From Flavobacteriales bacterium (lineage in GTDB: Bacteria; Bacteroidota; Bacteroidia; UBA10329): DNA of 64,000 nt. Of the stretch, positions 48,802 through 57,950 are shown one piece after another. Under the pieces are notes generated by a model that worked only from the letters and a program-made list of their open reading frames with translations, searched no databases and was not told the origin of the DNA. The stretch lies in NCBI GenBank assembly GCA_016124845.1, contig WGMW01000015.1:179909-243908 (forward strand). Reading direction: 5' to 3'. Positions within the stretch are counted from its first letter, which is position 1. Each line of letters opens with the position of its first letter. Position numbers and translations under genes: made by a program.

Positions 48802-49788
48802 GTGTACAACAGCAAGTTACTCAATAGACAGATACGCAAATATCTGAGAGGTGCCCCCATCCCGAAAGAGATGGAGGGCCTTTTGGCTATTATAAGTGAC
48901 GCTTACGATCACTACGAGGAGAACTTGGCGCTGCTTCAGCGTGCCATCGAACTGAGTTCCATCGAGCTCAATCAGGCAAAGAACCGTGTCAGCAAGGCAT
49001 TGGCGCAGCTGAACGAACGGAATGAAGACCTGCTCAGCAGCATCCATTACGCACGACTTATTCAGGAAGCGATTCTTCCATCCGAAGAGCGTTTCAGAAG
49101 CTCCATTCCCGAGTCGTTTGTCTTTCACCGACCACGTGATATTGTTAGTGGCGATTTCTACTGGTTGATGGAATATGATGAGAAGATCCTGGTGGCGGCC
49201 GTGGACTGTACGGGACACGGAGTGCCAGGCGCGTTCATGTCCATCATCGGGAACAATGCCCTGAATGCGGCTGTGCGTGAAGAAGGTCTGACCACGCCCG
49301 CATTGATCCTTGATTCGTTGAACCGAAGCGTAAGTTCCATGCTGAAGCAGCAGGGCGGAACGGTGGAAATGGGGATCAAGGACGGAATGGACATTGCCCT
49401 CATCTGTGTCGATTACAAGAATAGGCAGCTACAGTACGCGGGTGCTTACAATCCGCTTTACGTGATGCGAGATGGCAAACTGATCGAGACCAAAGGCGAT
49501 AAGTTTCCCATTGGGCTGGCGCAGATGGACGACCTTCGACTTTTTACCAATCACACGTTCGAACTGAAGGAAGGTGACATGGTATACATCTTCTCGGACG
49601 GTTATCCCGACCAATTCGGTGGCCCACTTGGTAAGAAATTCAAGTACGATAATTTCCGCTCACTCCTTTTCGACATACACGAACTGAGTCCGCGAAGGCA
49701 GTTGAAGCAGGTGGAGCGCACGTTTGACGACTGGAAAGGCGACCTTGTTCAGTTGGACGACACGCTGCTTATCGGCATGCGCCTCTAA
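48802..49788 (+). CDS. SpoIIE/RsbU-type PP2C serine phosphatase
   Basis: 328 residues; the start is GTG (48802), 2 bp after the FIST stop. Residues 1-~85 are helical and resemble the prefix of kinases found beside FIST genes (YDHYEENLALLQRAIELSSI). Residues ~105-328 form the SpoIIE phosphatase with the metal Asp residues in DIVSGDFYW, VDCTGHGVPGAFMS, YIFSDGYPDQ and LDDTLLIG. Such phosphatases dephosphorylate anti-anti-sigma proteins (STAS), but no STAS or anti-sigma gene is nearby. Its last 4 bp overlap the convergent glycosyltransferase gene. Confidence 0.92.
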   Translation: MYNSKLLNRQIRKYLRGAPIPKEMEGLLAIISDAYDHYEENLALLQRAIELSSIELNQAKNRVSKALAQLNERNEDLLSSIHYARLIQEAILPSEERFRSSIPESFVFHRPRDIVSGDFYWLMEYDEKILVAAVDCTGHGVPGAFMSIIGNNALNAAVREEGLTTPALILDSLNRSVSSMLKQQGGTVEMGIKDGMDIALICVDYKNRQLQYAGAYNPLYVMRDGKLIETKGDKFPIGLAQMDDLRLFTNHTFELKEGDMVYIFSDGYPDQFGGPLGKKFKYDNFRSLLFDIHELSPRRQLKQVERTFDDWKGDLVQLDDTLLIGMRL

Positions 49789-51629
49789 CGGAAGCCTACT
49801 TCCATCGAGTAGAGATTAACCCATTCTCCATCCGCAGACCACGGGTAGATTTTCAGCATGTCCACATCGCCATGAGGCAATTTGAGTTTATAGCTGAATA
49901 CGCCCCAGTTCGGTCCACCAGAACTGAACTGCCGTGCAAAAGGGTCTGATTCCCAGACATATCGGTCGTCTCCGTTCGACTGTTCGTACACGAGTTGGAT
50001 GCCGCTCGTTTCGCTGATCTCAGAACAGGTGATTCGAACAACGATTTCCGAAACGCCTTTATCGATCAACGGCTGGACGGAGGTTTGGAAGGTCGGTCCG
50101 AATAGATTTTCGCCTGTCATCTGAATGTATTTGATGCCAGTTGAATCTTGCTGAACAGCATCGGGATTAACGTTCCAACTGTCTGTTTTTTCGAAGTTCA
50201 GTTTTTCAGAGAACGAGAATTCCGACACGCCTTTTCGGAACATCACCACTTCAGAATTGAAATACGTGTCGCGTTTTACTTCAATGGGGAATTTCTCTCG
50301 GATGATGGCCTCCACTTCGGGAACTTGATTTATCGTTGACCACGCATAAATGGCGTATTCGTTGGAAGAAGTATCCACCAGCGATTTCAGTTCTGCCAGA
50401 CCCTTTTCATCGGTTGTTCGATAGAGTGAAAGTTTCAACGGCTCGTTTCTCTCCAAATAATAGTTGATGTAGAAGGGATGATTGAAGTCGCCAATGAGCA
50501 AGGCATTGGAATTTACTTCCTTGTTCCAATCGATCACGTCAACGGCCAATTCTTTGAAAACACCGAAGTAATTCGTTCGGAAAAACTGCTTTTCGAAAAC
50601 GGTGCTCGAAAACGAAACGGTTAGAAGTACAATTGATGCTGCTGTCGTGATCTTCGGTCTGTCATCGTTCCATCCAGCAAAAATGAACACCAACAGAAAC
50701 GGAAATGAGAAGAGCAGCGTGCTGTTCTGAAGCACAGGATTCACCCATTTAGAATAGGCAAAGCCAACCACAAAGGGAGCGAGGAAGAAAATCAGCGGAA
50801 GCCCAATTTTCAAGAAGGATTTCTTGGATTTGCAGAGGAAGTAGCCAGAAATACCAGCAATTGGAATGATGATGAGAACAATCCACGAATCATTGAAAAC
50901 GTATCGGATGTGTTCCCAAAGCCAATCGTTTTCAGGTTTACTGAGCCACTGACCTACACCGCCTAAACTGAGTTGGTGCAAGAAGATCGGGATGTAAGGG
51001 AGGAATAACAGGAAAGCTCCGACCAAGGCAAACAAGTAATTCCGGAGATTCCTTCCCTTGATAAGGAACGTTCCCGAAACGGCCAGCATGGCCGCCACAA
51101 AAGCAGCGAAGTAATGCGAGTAGGCACACAAGGCCAAACTCAGCGCAAGCAAGAAATAATCAGCGAGGCTATGTTTCTCCTTCACGATTCTGATCCAGAA
51201 GAAGGCCGCCATCAAGGCAAACAACATTCCGAGCGCATACGGCCGAGCAATTCTACTGTAAAGCACAGGGAAGATGAGTGTTGCGAACGTTGCCGAACTG
51301 AGCAGACCCGCTGAAGTGCTGACCCACTCTTTCGCTACGCGGAATATGAAATAGACAGAGGCGATTCCTGCCAGAACAAAGGGTAACCGAACTACGAAAA
51401 CGCTGTTTCCGAACCATTTGGTCATGTACCAGAGAACGACCTGTGCCGCAGGCGGATGACCATCGATACGGACTCCTTCCATGATAAGGTCTCGCAATGA
51501 ATTGAAGTTCAATCGCGCCAAGGCGCTCAACTCATCGTTGGAGAGCGAGAAATCCCAGAAATTGTAAACACGGAGCGCAGCTCCTACGAATAGGATAATG
51601 CCGAGTATGACCTTTTCGGTCTTACCCAT
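49785..51629 (-). CDS. GT39-like polytopic glycosyltransferase with C-terminal soluble domain
   Basis: 614 residues from the ATG at 51629 (MGKTEKVILGIILFVGAALR), overlapping the rlmB end by 8 bp. About ten to twelve membrane helices fill the first ~370 residues. The first external loop has LSNDELSALARL and DGHPPAAQV, the usual DE-acidic site of PMT/ArnT-like glycosyltransferases. Residues ~375-614 are soluble and beta-rich, which is unusual in length and may bind the acceptor. The acceptor and donor are unknown. Confidence 0.8.
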   Translation of the reverse strand: MGKTEKVILGIILFVGAALRVYNFWDFSLSNDELSALARLNFNSLRDLIMEGVRIDGHPPAAQVVLWYMTKWFGNSVFVVRLPFVLAGIASVYFIFRVAKEWVSTSAGLLSSATFATLIFPVLYSRIARPYALGMLFALMAAFFWIRIVKEKHSLADYFLLALSLALCAYSHYFAAFVAAMLAVSGTFLIKGRNLRNYLFALVGAFLLFLPYIPIFLHQLSLGGVGQWLSKPENDWLWEHIRYVFNDSWIVLIIIPIAGISGYFLCKSKKSFLKIGLPLIFFLAPFVVGFAYSKWVNPVLQNSTLLFSFPFLLVFIFAGWNDDRPKITTAASIVLLTVSFSSTVFEKQFFRTNYFGVFKELAVDVIDWNKEVNSNALLIGDFNHPFYINYYLERNEPLKLSLYRTTDEKGLAELKSLVDTSSNEYAIYAWSTINQVPEVEAIIREKFPIEVKRDTYFNSEVVMFRKGVSEFSFSEKLNFEKTDSWNVNPDAVQQDSTGIKYIQMTGENLFGPTFQTSVQPLIDKGVSEIVVRITCSEISETSGIQLVYEQSNGDDRYVWESDPFARQFSSGGPNWGVFSYKLKLPHGDVDMLKIYPWSADGEWVNLYSMEVGFR

Positions 51630-52377
51630 TTTTCGAGTTCTGGCGTAAACGCTCGAAAAGGATAATTCCTGTCGCAACCGACACGTTCAACGAACCCGTA
51701 TTCCCAACCATCGGAATTTTCACGTGGTCATTCACCAATTCCATCAGTCCATCACCGATTCCGTCTTCCTCCGAACCCATGATCAAAGCCAAAGGCCCAG
51801 AAAGATTCGCCTCGTAAATCGTTTGATCTGCTTTCTCGGAGACAGCCACAATGCGAAGTCCGCTCTCCTGTAACTGACGAACTTCCGATAGAATGTGTCC
51901 GGTTCTACAGATCGGAATATTGAAAATGGCACCAGCGGAGCTTTTTACTGCAAACGAATTGACCTGCGCACTTCCTTTGGTCGGAATGAGAATCGCATCT
52001 ACGCCAGCACATTCTGCCGAACGGCAAATAGCTCCAAAATTCCCGACATCAGAAACACGGTCGAGTACAAGAATCAGAGGTTCTTTTCCTTCTTCGAACA
52101 ATCGTTGCACCACGTTCTCCAACTCCTGATACTCGATAGGAGAGAGTAGCGCCACCACACCTTGGTGGTTCTTTCGTGTAAGTCGGCTCAGCTTTTCCTG
52201 CGGAACTTCCTGAAACGGAACGCGCAATCGCTTCAGGCTACGCTTGATGTCATTCACGCCTGGATTGGTGGAGCCTTTGCGAAGGAAAACCCGTTCAATT
52301 TCCTTCCCGGATTCAACGGCTTCCTGCACTGGGCGAATGCCAAAAATCATATTCTGTTCTGTGTCTCTCTCGCGCAT
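51622..52377 (-). CDS. rlmB: 23S rRNA (guanosine-2'-O-)-methyltransferase RlmB
   Basis: 251 residues. SPOUT/TrmH-family knot: N-terminal substrate-binding domain (MIFGIRPVQEAVESGKEIER), then motif 1 DVGNFGAICRSAECAGVDAI, motif 2 LALIMGSEEDGI and motif 3 IPMVGNTGSLNVSVATGI. It methylates the 2'-OH of a P-loop guanosine (2251 in E. coli) in 23S rRNA. Translationally linked to the downstream glycosyltransferase by an 8-bp overlap. It has a good promoter 17 bp upstream. Confidence 0.94.
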   Translation of the reverse strand: MRERDTEQNMIFGIRPVQEAVESGKEIERVFLRKGSTNPGVNDIKRSLKRLRVPFQEVPQEKLSRLTRKNHQGVVALLSPIEYQELENVVQRLFEEGKEPLILVLDRVSDVGNFGAICRSAECAGVDAILIPTKGSAQVNSFAVKSSAGAIFNIPICRTGHILSEVRQLQESGLRIVAVSEKADQTIYEANLSGPLALIMGSEEDGIGDGLMELVNDHVKIPMVGNTGSLNVSVATGIILFERLRQNSKNG

Positions 52378-52394
52378 CGCAATAAATGATTTGG

Positions 52395-52424
52395 TGAAGA
52401 TAGCTTTGAGCGTTGGCGCAGCAA
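52395..52424 (-). promoter_or_regulatory. Candidate promoter of rlmB
   Basis: On the minus strand: TTG, exactly 19 bp, TATCTTCA. The -33 element and spacing are exact; the -7 element has TTCA instead of TTTG. It ends 17 bp before the ATG. Confidence 0.5.
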
Positions 52425-52428
52425 GCGA

Positions 52429-52998
52429 TCAGGCCTGCAATCTTTTCGAAACCAACTCGTCACACACCTCAAAAAGGCGGCTTGGGCTGAATGTTCGCCA
52501 GTTGATGTCCTGAAATAGACCACCCAAATTGATGTAGTAATCGATCTGCGCCTGCTGCATTTCGCGGATCACATGGTCGCGGAAATTGAGGCCGATGATC
52601 CAACCGTCTTCCACCTCATCGAACCACTCAGAATAGTATTCTTCATCCGAATAATGGAAGTTGAGGATGTTCTCACCAATGAGAATGAACTTGTTGATTC
52701 CTTCGTACATCATGGCTTCGATGATGTCGCGTTTCAGCAACATGATGTCGTTGTACAGCAGGTCGTTCCACTCGCCAATGAATTCAATGATGGCATAACC
52801 TTGCTCGTAATCTGCGTACAGCACTTTCAGGAAAAGCGTGGGCGAATCCATGTTGTCCCATTGCGGATGAAGTGCGAAATCGTAGATGTGATCGGTGAAT
52901 TCGAATTCACTGTACTCGCGACCAAAGAATGGTGAGCGCATGTCTTCCGCTGCGATGTAGTAATCGCGCCAGCGATAATATGGTTCGATGGAATGCAT
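52429..52998 (-). CDS. Conserved-looking protein of unknown function
   Basis: 189 residues, rich in Asp, Glu and aromatic residues, no signal or membrane helix (MHSIEPYYRWRDYYIAAEDM ... TLFLKVLYADYEQGYAIIEF). The segment EFIGEWNDLLYNDIMLLKRD is compatible with an alpha/beta fold. I do not recognise the family. It lies upstream of rlmB on the same strand; a palindromic repeat stands just before its ATG. Confidence 0.75.
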   Translation of the reverse strand: MHSIEPYYRWRDYYIAAEDMRSPFFGREYSEFEFTDHIYDFALHPQWDNMDSPTLFLKVLYADYEQGYAIIEFIGEWNDLLYNDIMLLKRDIIEAMMYEGINKFILIGENILNFHYSDEEYYSEWFDEVEDGWIIGLNFRDHVIREMQQAQIDYYINLGGLFQDINWRTFSPSRLFEVCDELVSKRLQA

Positions 52999-53007
52999 GA
53001 TGAAAAC

Positions 53008-53037
53008 CCCTTTGCCTACGGCATCTCCCCAAAAGGG
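53008..53037. repeat. Palindromic intergenic repeat
   Basis: CCCTTT (53008-53013) and AAAGGG (53032-53037) flank a GC-rich centre. It resembles the C-rich palindromes at 19.1-20.5 kb in composition and lies 10 bp before the unknown gene's ATG. Confidence 0.45.
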
Positions 53038-53096
53038 AGAAATGGTCAGACGCTGAAATGTGTTTTAATGATGAATTATGTGATGAACAAATTTGT

Positions 53097-53927
53097 TTAC
53101 TCTGCGTCTTCGCGTCTTTGTGCGAAATGAAAATCTACCGCTTTGCGAACACTTCCGTGCTCGTTCAGCAACTGCTCCGCGATGGTACGTTCCACACCTG
53201 TTTCGTCCATGATCATCCGAACGCCTCGGTCCACCAATTTGTTGTTGCTCAATTGCATGTCAACCATTTTGTTGCCCTTCACGCGGCCAAGCTTGACCAT
53301 GGTTGTGGTGGTGATCATATTCAGAACCAGTTTCTGAGCTGTTCCCGCTTTCATACGCGTACTTCCAGTTACGAATTCTGGCCCGACAACCACTTCGATA
53401 GGAAAGTCTGATGCAGCCGCCATCGGTGAATTATTGTTGCACGAAATACAACCGGTTGTCACACCATTGGCCCTACATTCTTTCAATGCACCTATTACGT
53501 ATGGTGCAGTTCCCGAAGCACTGATTCCCACAACCACATCTTTATTTGAGATGTCATGTTCTTGAAGGTCTTTCCAGCCTTGTGTTTCGCTGTCTTCAGC
53601 AAACTCAACCGCTTTGCGAATGGCAGAATCGCCACCAGCAATAATACCGATCACCAATCCGTGCGGAACACCATACGTAGGCGGACATTCGGATGCATCT
53701 ACAATTCCTAAACGGCCGCTGGTTCCCGCTCCGATGTAGAACAAACGCCCGCCATTTTCCATCTTGGAAATAACCGTTGCAATCAGTTTTTCAATCTGTG
53801 GAATGGCTTTTTCTATGGCAAACGGAACGGTCTTGTCCTCGCGGTTAATGTTGGTCAGCAGTTCGTTGACCGACATGTGTTCCAAGTTGTCGTAGTTGGA
53901 ACTGGATTCGGTTATTCGGTTGTCCAT
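53097..53927 (-). CDS. murQ: N-acetylmuramic acid 6-phosphate etherase
   Basis: 276 residues from the ATG at 53927 (MDNRITESSSNYDNLEHMSV); the preceding TTG is not needed. It cleaves the lactyl ether of MurNAc-6-P to give GlcNAc-6-P in cell-wall recycling. The SIS domain has FYIGAGTSGRLGIVDASECP with the catalytic Glu, and GISASGTAPYVIGAL. No PTS, AnmK or AmgK gene is nearby. The last residues (FAQRREDAE) are encoded by a short-period repeat sequence and look like a late addition. Confidence 0.95.
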   Translation of the reverse strand: MDNRITESSSNYDNLEHMSVNELLTNINREDKTVPFAIEKAIPQIEKLIATVISKMENGGRLFYIGAGTSGRLGIVDASECPPTYGVPHGLVIGIIAGGDSAIRKAVEFAEDSETQGWKDLQEHDISNKDVVVGISASGTAPYVIGALKECRANGVTTGCISCNNNSPMAAASDFPIEVVVGPEFVTGSTRMKAGTAQKLVLNMITTTTMVKLGRVKGNKMVDMQLSNNKLVDRGVRMIMDETGVERTIAEQLLNEHGSVRKAVDFHFAQRREDAE

Positions 53928-53990
53928 CAATGACAGTTAAACATGATTGAGCCAAAGAGACTCAGAAATCACAGAACAAAAGAATGTTTA

Positions 53991-54025
53991 TCTGTGAAGA
54001 CTCCGTGAAAATCTGTGTTTCTGTG
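53991..54025. repeat. Short-period degenerate repeat
   Basis: Four near-copies of CTGTG or CCGTG spaced by eight to eleven bases (53992, 54003, 54013, 54021), between murQ and the E1 gene. A similar short-period pattern (TCTGCGTC, TTCGCGTC) forms the murQ 3' end. Confidence 0.45.
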
Positions 54026-54045
54026 GCAATAAAATGTCATATCCA

Positions 54046-56448
54046 TCATCCGAAAATATTCGGAAATCTGTTCGGATCAGCTTCACTCATAATGGCATAA
54101 GCTGCTTCAACCATGTCTTCAATACTCGGTTTGCTAAAGTAATCGCCATCCGTTCCGTATGCCGTTCTGTGTGCCTGAGCAGTCAACGTTTTGGGTTCGC
54201 TGTCCAAGTAGAAATAACCTTTCTGCTCTTCTACGATCTTCTGTAGAATGTAAGCCGATGCACCTCCGGGAACATCTTCATCAATGACCAACAAACGGTT
54301 GGTTTTCTTGAGTGATTCAACAATGGAGTGATTCGTGTCGAACGGAAGGAGAGTCTGTACATCTATCAGCTCTGCAGAAATGCCAGCGTCAGCCAAATCA
54401 TCACAAGCTTTAATGGCCAAATTCACACAAGAACCATAAGTGACAATTGTAATGTCCGAACCTTCTCGAAGCATTTCGGGAGTACCCAATGGTATTCTGA
54501 ATGCTCCAAGGTTCGATGGCAGTTTTTCCTTGGTTCGGTAGCCGTTCAATGGCTCAATGATCAATCCTGGATCATCTGATGCCAAAAGCGTGTTGTAGAA
54601 TCCTGCGGCTTGCGTCATGTTCCGCGGAACGCAAACATGAACACCCCGCAACGCGTTAATGATCATTCCCATTGGAGAACCCGCATGCCAAATCCCTTCC
54701 AATCGGTGACCGCGTGTGCGGATGATCATCGGGCATTTCTGACCTCCTTTGGTTCTGTATTGCAGTGAAGCAAGGTCATCGCTCAACGGCTGCAAACCAT
54801 AAAGTAGGTAGTCCAAGTATTGGATCTCGGCAATTGGACGAAGGCCACGAAGCGCCATACCTATTCCTTGTCCCATGATGCTGGCTTCGCGGATGCCGAC
54901 ATCAAAAATTCGATGTTCTCCGAATTTCTTCTGAAGGCCTTCAAAACCTTGGTTCACACCACCGATGCCTCCAAGATCTTCCCCGAATGCAACTGCTTCC
55001 GGACGGGCTGAGAATATAGCATCGAAGTTTTGCAGCAGCACTTCACGGCCGTCAATCATTTTGGCGTCCGCATCATATTCTGGCGCAACGGCTTCCAATT
55101 TGGTGGCGCTGTTTGGAGTATCGCTCAGCAGGTAGCTGTTGTAGCGTTCCTTATTCAGTTGCTTCTGTGTGTCCAACCATGATTTCAATTCAGTACGAAC
55201 CGAGTCATCTTGGTTTTTCAATTGCAACAAGGCTTTGCGCACTGTGCCAATTACTTCTTTTCTGCTTGGTGCAAAACCAGTATTCAGTCCTTTCGAGAGT
55301 TCTGAAAGACCTGCTTTTTCGAGCATGGCAATTACCTCATCTCGCTCTGCTTCAATTTCAGAAATGAACGCTTTCCAAGCTGCGTTCTTTTGGTCGCGAG
55401 CGGTTTTGGCAGCTTCTTTCTCAATCTCATCACATTCCTCAGAGGTAGCGATTCCTTTCTCGATAATAAACTCGCGAAGCTTCTTGATGCCATCAAATTC
55501 AGCTTCCCACTCCAAACGCTCTTTGCTCTTGTAGCGTTCGTGTGAACCAGAAGTCGAGTGGCCTTGCGGTTGTGTTACTTCTTCAACATGTATCAGCACT
55601 GGAACGTGTTCCTTGCGACAGTAAGCAATCGCCTCTTCGTAGGTTTTGACCAAGTGCGCGTAATCCCAACCTTTGGTCTTGTAGATGCGGATTCCCGTTT
55701 CTGAATTCTCCTTTACAAAACCAGCTAACGCCTCAGAAATACTCTCTTTTACGGTCTGATATTTCTTCGGAACGGAAATACCGTAACCATCATCCCAAAT
55801 AGAAATGGCCAAAGGAACTTGCGTTACCGCAGCTGCATTCATGGTTTCCCAGAAATGCCCTTCGGATGTACTGGCATCGCCAATGGTTCCGAAAGCAACC
55901 TCGTTTCCTTTGTTGGAGAACTGCGTGAATTGATACAATTCCTTGTTCTCGCGATAAATTTTGGAAGCATGCGCCAACCCCAGCAAACGTGGCATTTGAC
56001 CCGCAGTTGGCGAGAGGTCGGATGCGCTGTTCTTCTGCTCCATCAGATTCTTCCAAGAACCATCTTCGTTGATAGAGCGGGTAGAGAAGTGGCCGTTCAT
56101 GGAACGACCGGCAGATGATGGATCAGCCTCCAAACTTGGGTGAGCGTAAAGCTGCGCGAAGAATTCTTGAATGGTGAGCAATCCGCAAGCCATCATGAAG
56201 GTTTGATCGCGGTAGTACCCAGAACGGAAATCACCGTTCTGAAATGCCTTAGCCATCGCGATCTGTGCAATCTCCTTTCCATCTCCGAAGATGCCGAACT
56301 TGGCTTTTCCTGTAAGAACCTCTTTCCGTCCGATCAAACTGGCCTGACGACTTTCCAGGGCCAAGCGGAAATCACTCAGAACTTCCTGCTTGAATTCATC
56401 CTTGCTAAGTGCCTTTTTTGAGTTCGTTTTTACGTCTTCTTCCGTCAT
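54046..56448 (-). CDS. 2-oxoacid dehydrogenase E1 component, alpha and beta subunits fused
   Basis: 800 residues. The N-terminal ~400 residues are E1-alpha: TPP-binding GDASTSEGHFWETMNAAAV and phosphorylation-loop-like GHSTSGSHERYKSKERLEWE. The C-terminal ~340 residues are E1-beta: PEAVAFGEDLGGIGGVNQGF, then RGHRLEGIWHAGSPMGMI and the C-terminal transketolase part. With E2 and E3 it would decarboxylate a branched-chain 2-oxoacid or pyruvate. A fused E1 of this length is a known Bacteroidota form, often assigned to branched-chain acids. E2 and E3 genes are not in the window. A TATATTCG element lies 24 bp upstream. Confidence 0.92.
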   Translation of the reverse strand: MTEEDVKTNSKKALSKDEFKQEVLSDFRLALESRQASLIGRKEVLTGKAKFGIFGDGKEIAQIAMAKAFQNGDFRSGYYRDQTFMMACGLLTIQEFFAQLYAHPSLEADPSSAGRSMNGHFSTRSINEDGSWKNLMEQKNSASDLSPTAGQMPRLLGLAHASKIYRENKELYQFTQFSNKGNEVAFGTIGDASTSEGHFWETMNAAAVTQVPLAISIWDDGYGISVPKKYQTVKESISEALAGFVKENSETGIRIYKTKGWDYAHLVKTYEEAIAYCRKEHVPVLIHVEEVTQPQGHSTSGSHERYKSKERLEWEAEFDGIKKLREFIIEKGIATSEECDEIEKEAAKTARDQKNAAWKAFISEIEAERDEVIAMLEKAGLSELSKGLNTGFAPSRKEVIGTVRKALLQLKNQDDSVRTELKSWLDTQKQLNKERYNSYLLSDTPNSATKLEAVAPEYDADAKMIDGREVLLQNFDAIFSARPEAVAFGEDLGGIGGVNQGFEGLQKKFGEHRIFDVGIREASIMGQGIGMALRGLRPIAEIQYLDYLLYGLQPLSDDLASLQYRTKGGQKCPMIIRTRGHRLEGIWHAGSPMGMIINALRGVHVCVPRNMTQAAGFYNTLLASDDPGLIIEPLNGYRTKEKLPSNLGAFRIPLGTPEMLREGSDITIVTYGSCVNLAIKACDDLADAGISAELIDVQTLLPFDTNHSIVESLKKTNRLLVIDEDVPGGASAYILQKIVEEQKGYFYLDSEPKTLTAQAHRTAYGTDGDYFSKPSIEDMVEAAYAIMSEADPNRFPNIFG

Positions 56449-56485
56449 TCCTACACCCGTTTTTAGGGCTTGCGAATATACGAAA

Positions 56486-56515
56486 AAGGCCGCCTCGTGC
56501 TTGACGGGCGACCTT
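56486..56515 (-). terminator. Terminator of the propeller-protein gene
   Basis: AAGGCCGCC (56486-56494) pairs with GGCGACCTT (56507-56515) with one mismatch. On the minus strand five T follow. It lies 19 bp after the stop codon at 56535. Confidence 0.75.
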
Positions 56516-56534
56516 CTTCGACCTGCTGGTTCGG

Positions 56535-57773
56535 TTAAAGTTTCAGGAAATTTGAACTGGAAACTCCTTGGTCGGAAACAACCGTAACGAAGTAATTCCC
56601 TCGGTTCAATGAACTGATGTCTAACCGATGTGGTGCTGCACCATTCTGTGTCAGCTGCTGCTGAATGACCACTTGGCCAAGGTTGTTTGAGATGATGAGT
56701 TCCGATTTTCCAGAACTGCTGAGCGGTTGCAGCAATTGGAGTTCATTCTCGGCTGGATTCGGATAAATACTGATGGGGTTTGTGGCAACTTCTTCGTGTA
56801 TACCGACTGAACCTTCTGGAAGGAAGAGTTCGAGGCCATCGTTGGCCGTGCCGAGCCACAGATTTCCTTCGGAATCGAAGTTGAGACAACGGATGTTGCT
56901 CGATGTAAGATTTGAATTCTGCGCGGTGATGACATGGAAGCTCTGCTCATTGAACTGAATGACGCCTCCATTCGTAGCGAAGAACTTCTTGCCAGATGCT
57001 TGACATACGCCTTCGAACACGTTGTGGAAACTGTAGCCGATGTTCTGGTAGTTGTACACGTGCCAGTTGTCATTTGCGTCTTTGCGTGCCAGGCCATCGT
57101 CCGTTCCAAACCAGATGGCACCGTCTTGGTCGAATGTGATGCAGCGTACCTGATTGTTCGGAAGGTCGCTGTTTGACATGTTGTACGTGTTCCAATTCTG
57201 TCCATCGAAGTAGGAAACGCCACCGTTGTAGGTTCCTATCCACGGATGCCCCAATTGGTCGAGCTCAATCACAAAAATTCCGTTGGAAGGAAGGTTTGAG
57301 TTGCCCGTGTTGTAAACGGTCCAATCGTTTCCTGTCATCTTGGCGAGGCCGCTGCCCCACGTGCCGACCCAGATGTTTCCTTCGGAATCGGATGAAATGG
57401 AACGGGTGAGATTTGATGGAAGTCCAGAGTTTGTTTCCGTGAAAATCTCCCAGTTGATGTCGGTGATCTTAACGATGCCGCCATCGGTTGCCACCCAAAC
57501 CGTGTTCTGCGCATCTTTATAGATATCGTGAATTTGATCGTGGGGAAGGGCGGAGGTTTCGGTGGTGAAGACGCTCCAGTCCGTTCCATCGTAGAAGGCG
57601 AGTCCCGCATCGGTGCCGACCCAAACGCCATCTTCTACCGTTTGCACGGCCGTAATGGAATTGGATGGAAGTGGAGAATTTCCTTGGTTGAAATGCATCC
57701 ATGCACCGTTGCCCACAGCGTTTGCGTAGAGTATGGAAATGGATAGAATGGTGGAGAGAAAGGCTGTTTTCAT
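56535..57773 (-). CDS. Secreted two-component-propeller protein with type A T9SS sorting domain
   Basis: 412 residues. Signal peptide 1-~19 (SILYANAVG). About seven repeats of ~40 residues (pattern LPSNxI ... GxxWVGTxxGLAxxxGxxW) give a seven-bladed propeller like the sensor domains of hybrid two-component proteins, here without kinase. Residues ~340-412 are a Por type A sorting domain (ISIYPNPAENELQLLQ ... RGNYFVTVVSDQG). So the blades are exported through T9SS; ligand unknown. Single gene with its own terminator. Confidence 0.92.
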   Translation of the reverse strand: MKTAFLSTILSISILYANAVGNGAWMHFNQGNSPLPSNSITAVQTVEDGVWVGTDAGLAFYDGTDWSVFTTETSALPHDQIHDIYKDAQNTVWVATDGGIVKITDINWEIFTETNSGLPSNLTRSISSDSEGNIWVGTWGSGLAKMTGNDWTVYNTGNSNLPSNGIFVIELDQLGHPWIGTYNGGVSYFDGQNWNTYNMSNSDLPNNQVRCITFDQDGAIWFGTDDGLARKDANDNWHVYNYQNIGYSFHNVFEGVCQASGKKFFATNGGVIQFNEQSFHVITAQNSNLTSSNIRCLNFDSEGNLWLGTANDGLELFLPEGSVGIHEEVATNPISIYPNPAENELQLLQPLSSSGKSELIISNNLGQVVIQQQLTQNGAAPHRLDISSLNRGNYFVTVVSDQGVSSSNFLKL

Positions 57774-57906
57774 GACGGTTTCTGTTTTGGTTAAATGATG
57801 GAACCAAGGTCAGATGATCAGATGTTAAAAACCGCCAACCGATGTTAAGTATGGTGAAGTATTGTTAAATCATAAGTAATTGATTATCAATTATATGAAA
57901 CAGGAA

Positions 57907-57928
57907 AAGGCCGCCCGAAAGCGACCCT
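57907..57928 (-). terminator. Weak hairpin after the PspC-domain gene
   Basis: AAGGCCGC and GCGACCCT pair at six of eight positions around a 6-nt loop. On the minus strand it is followed by CTTTTCC. It is 23 bp after the stop codon. Confidence 0.35.
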
Positions 57929-57950
57929 CTCCAAACCAAATGAAAAACGT

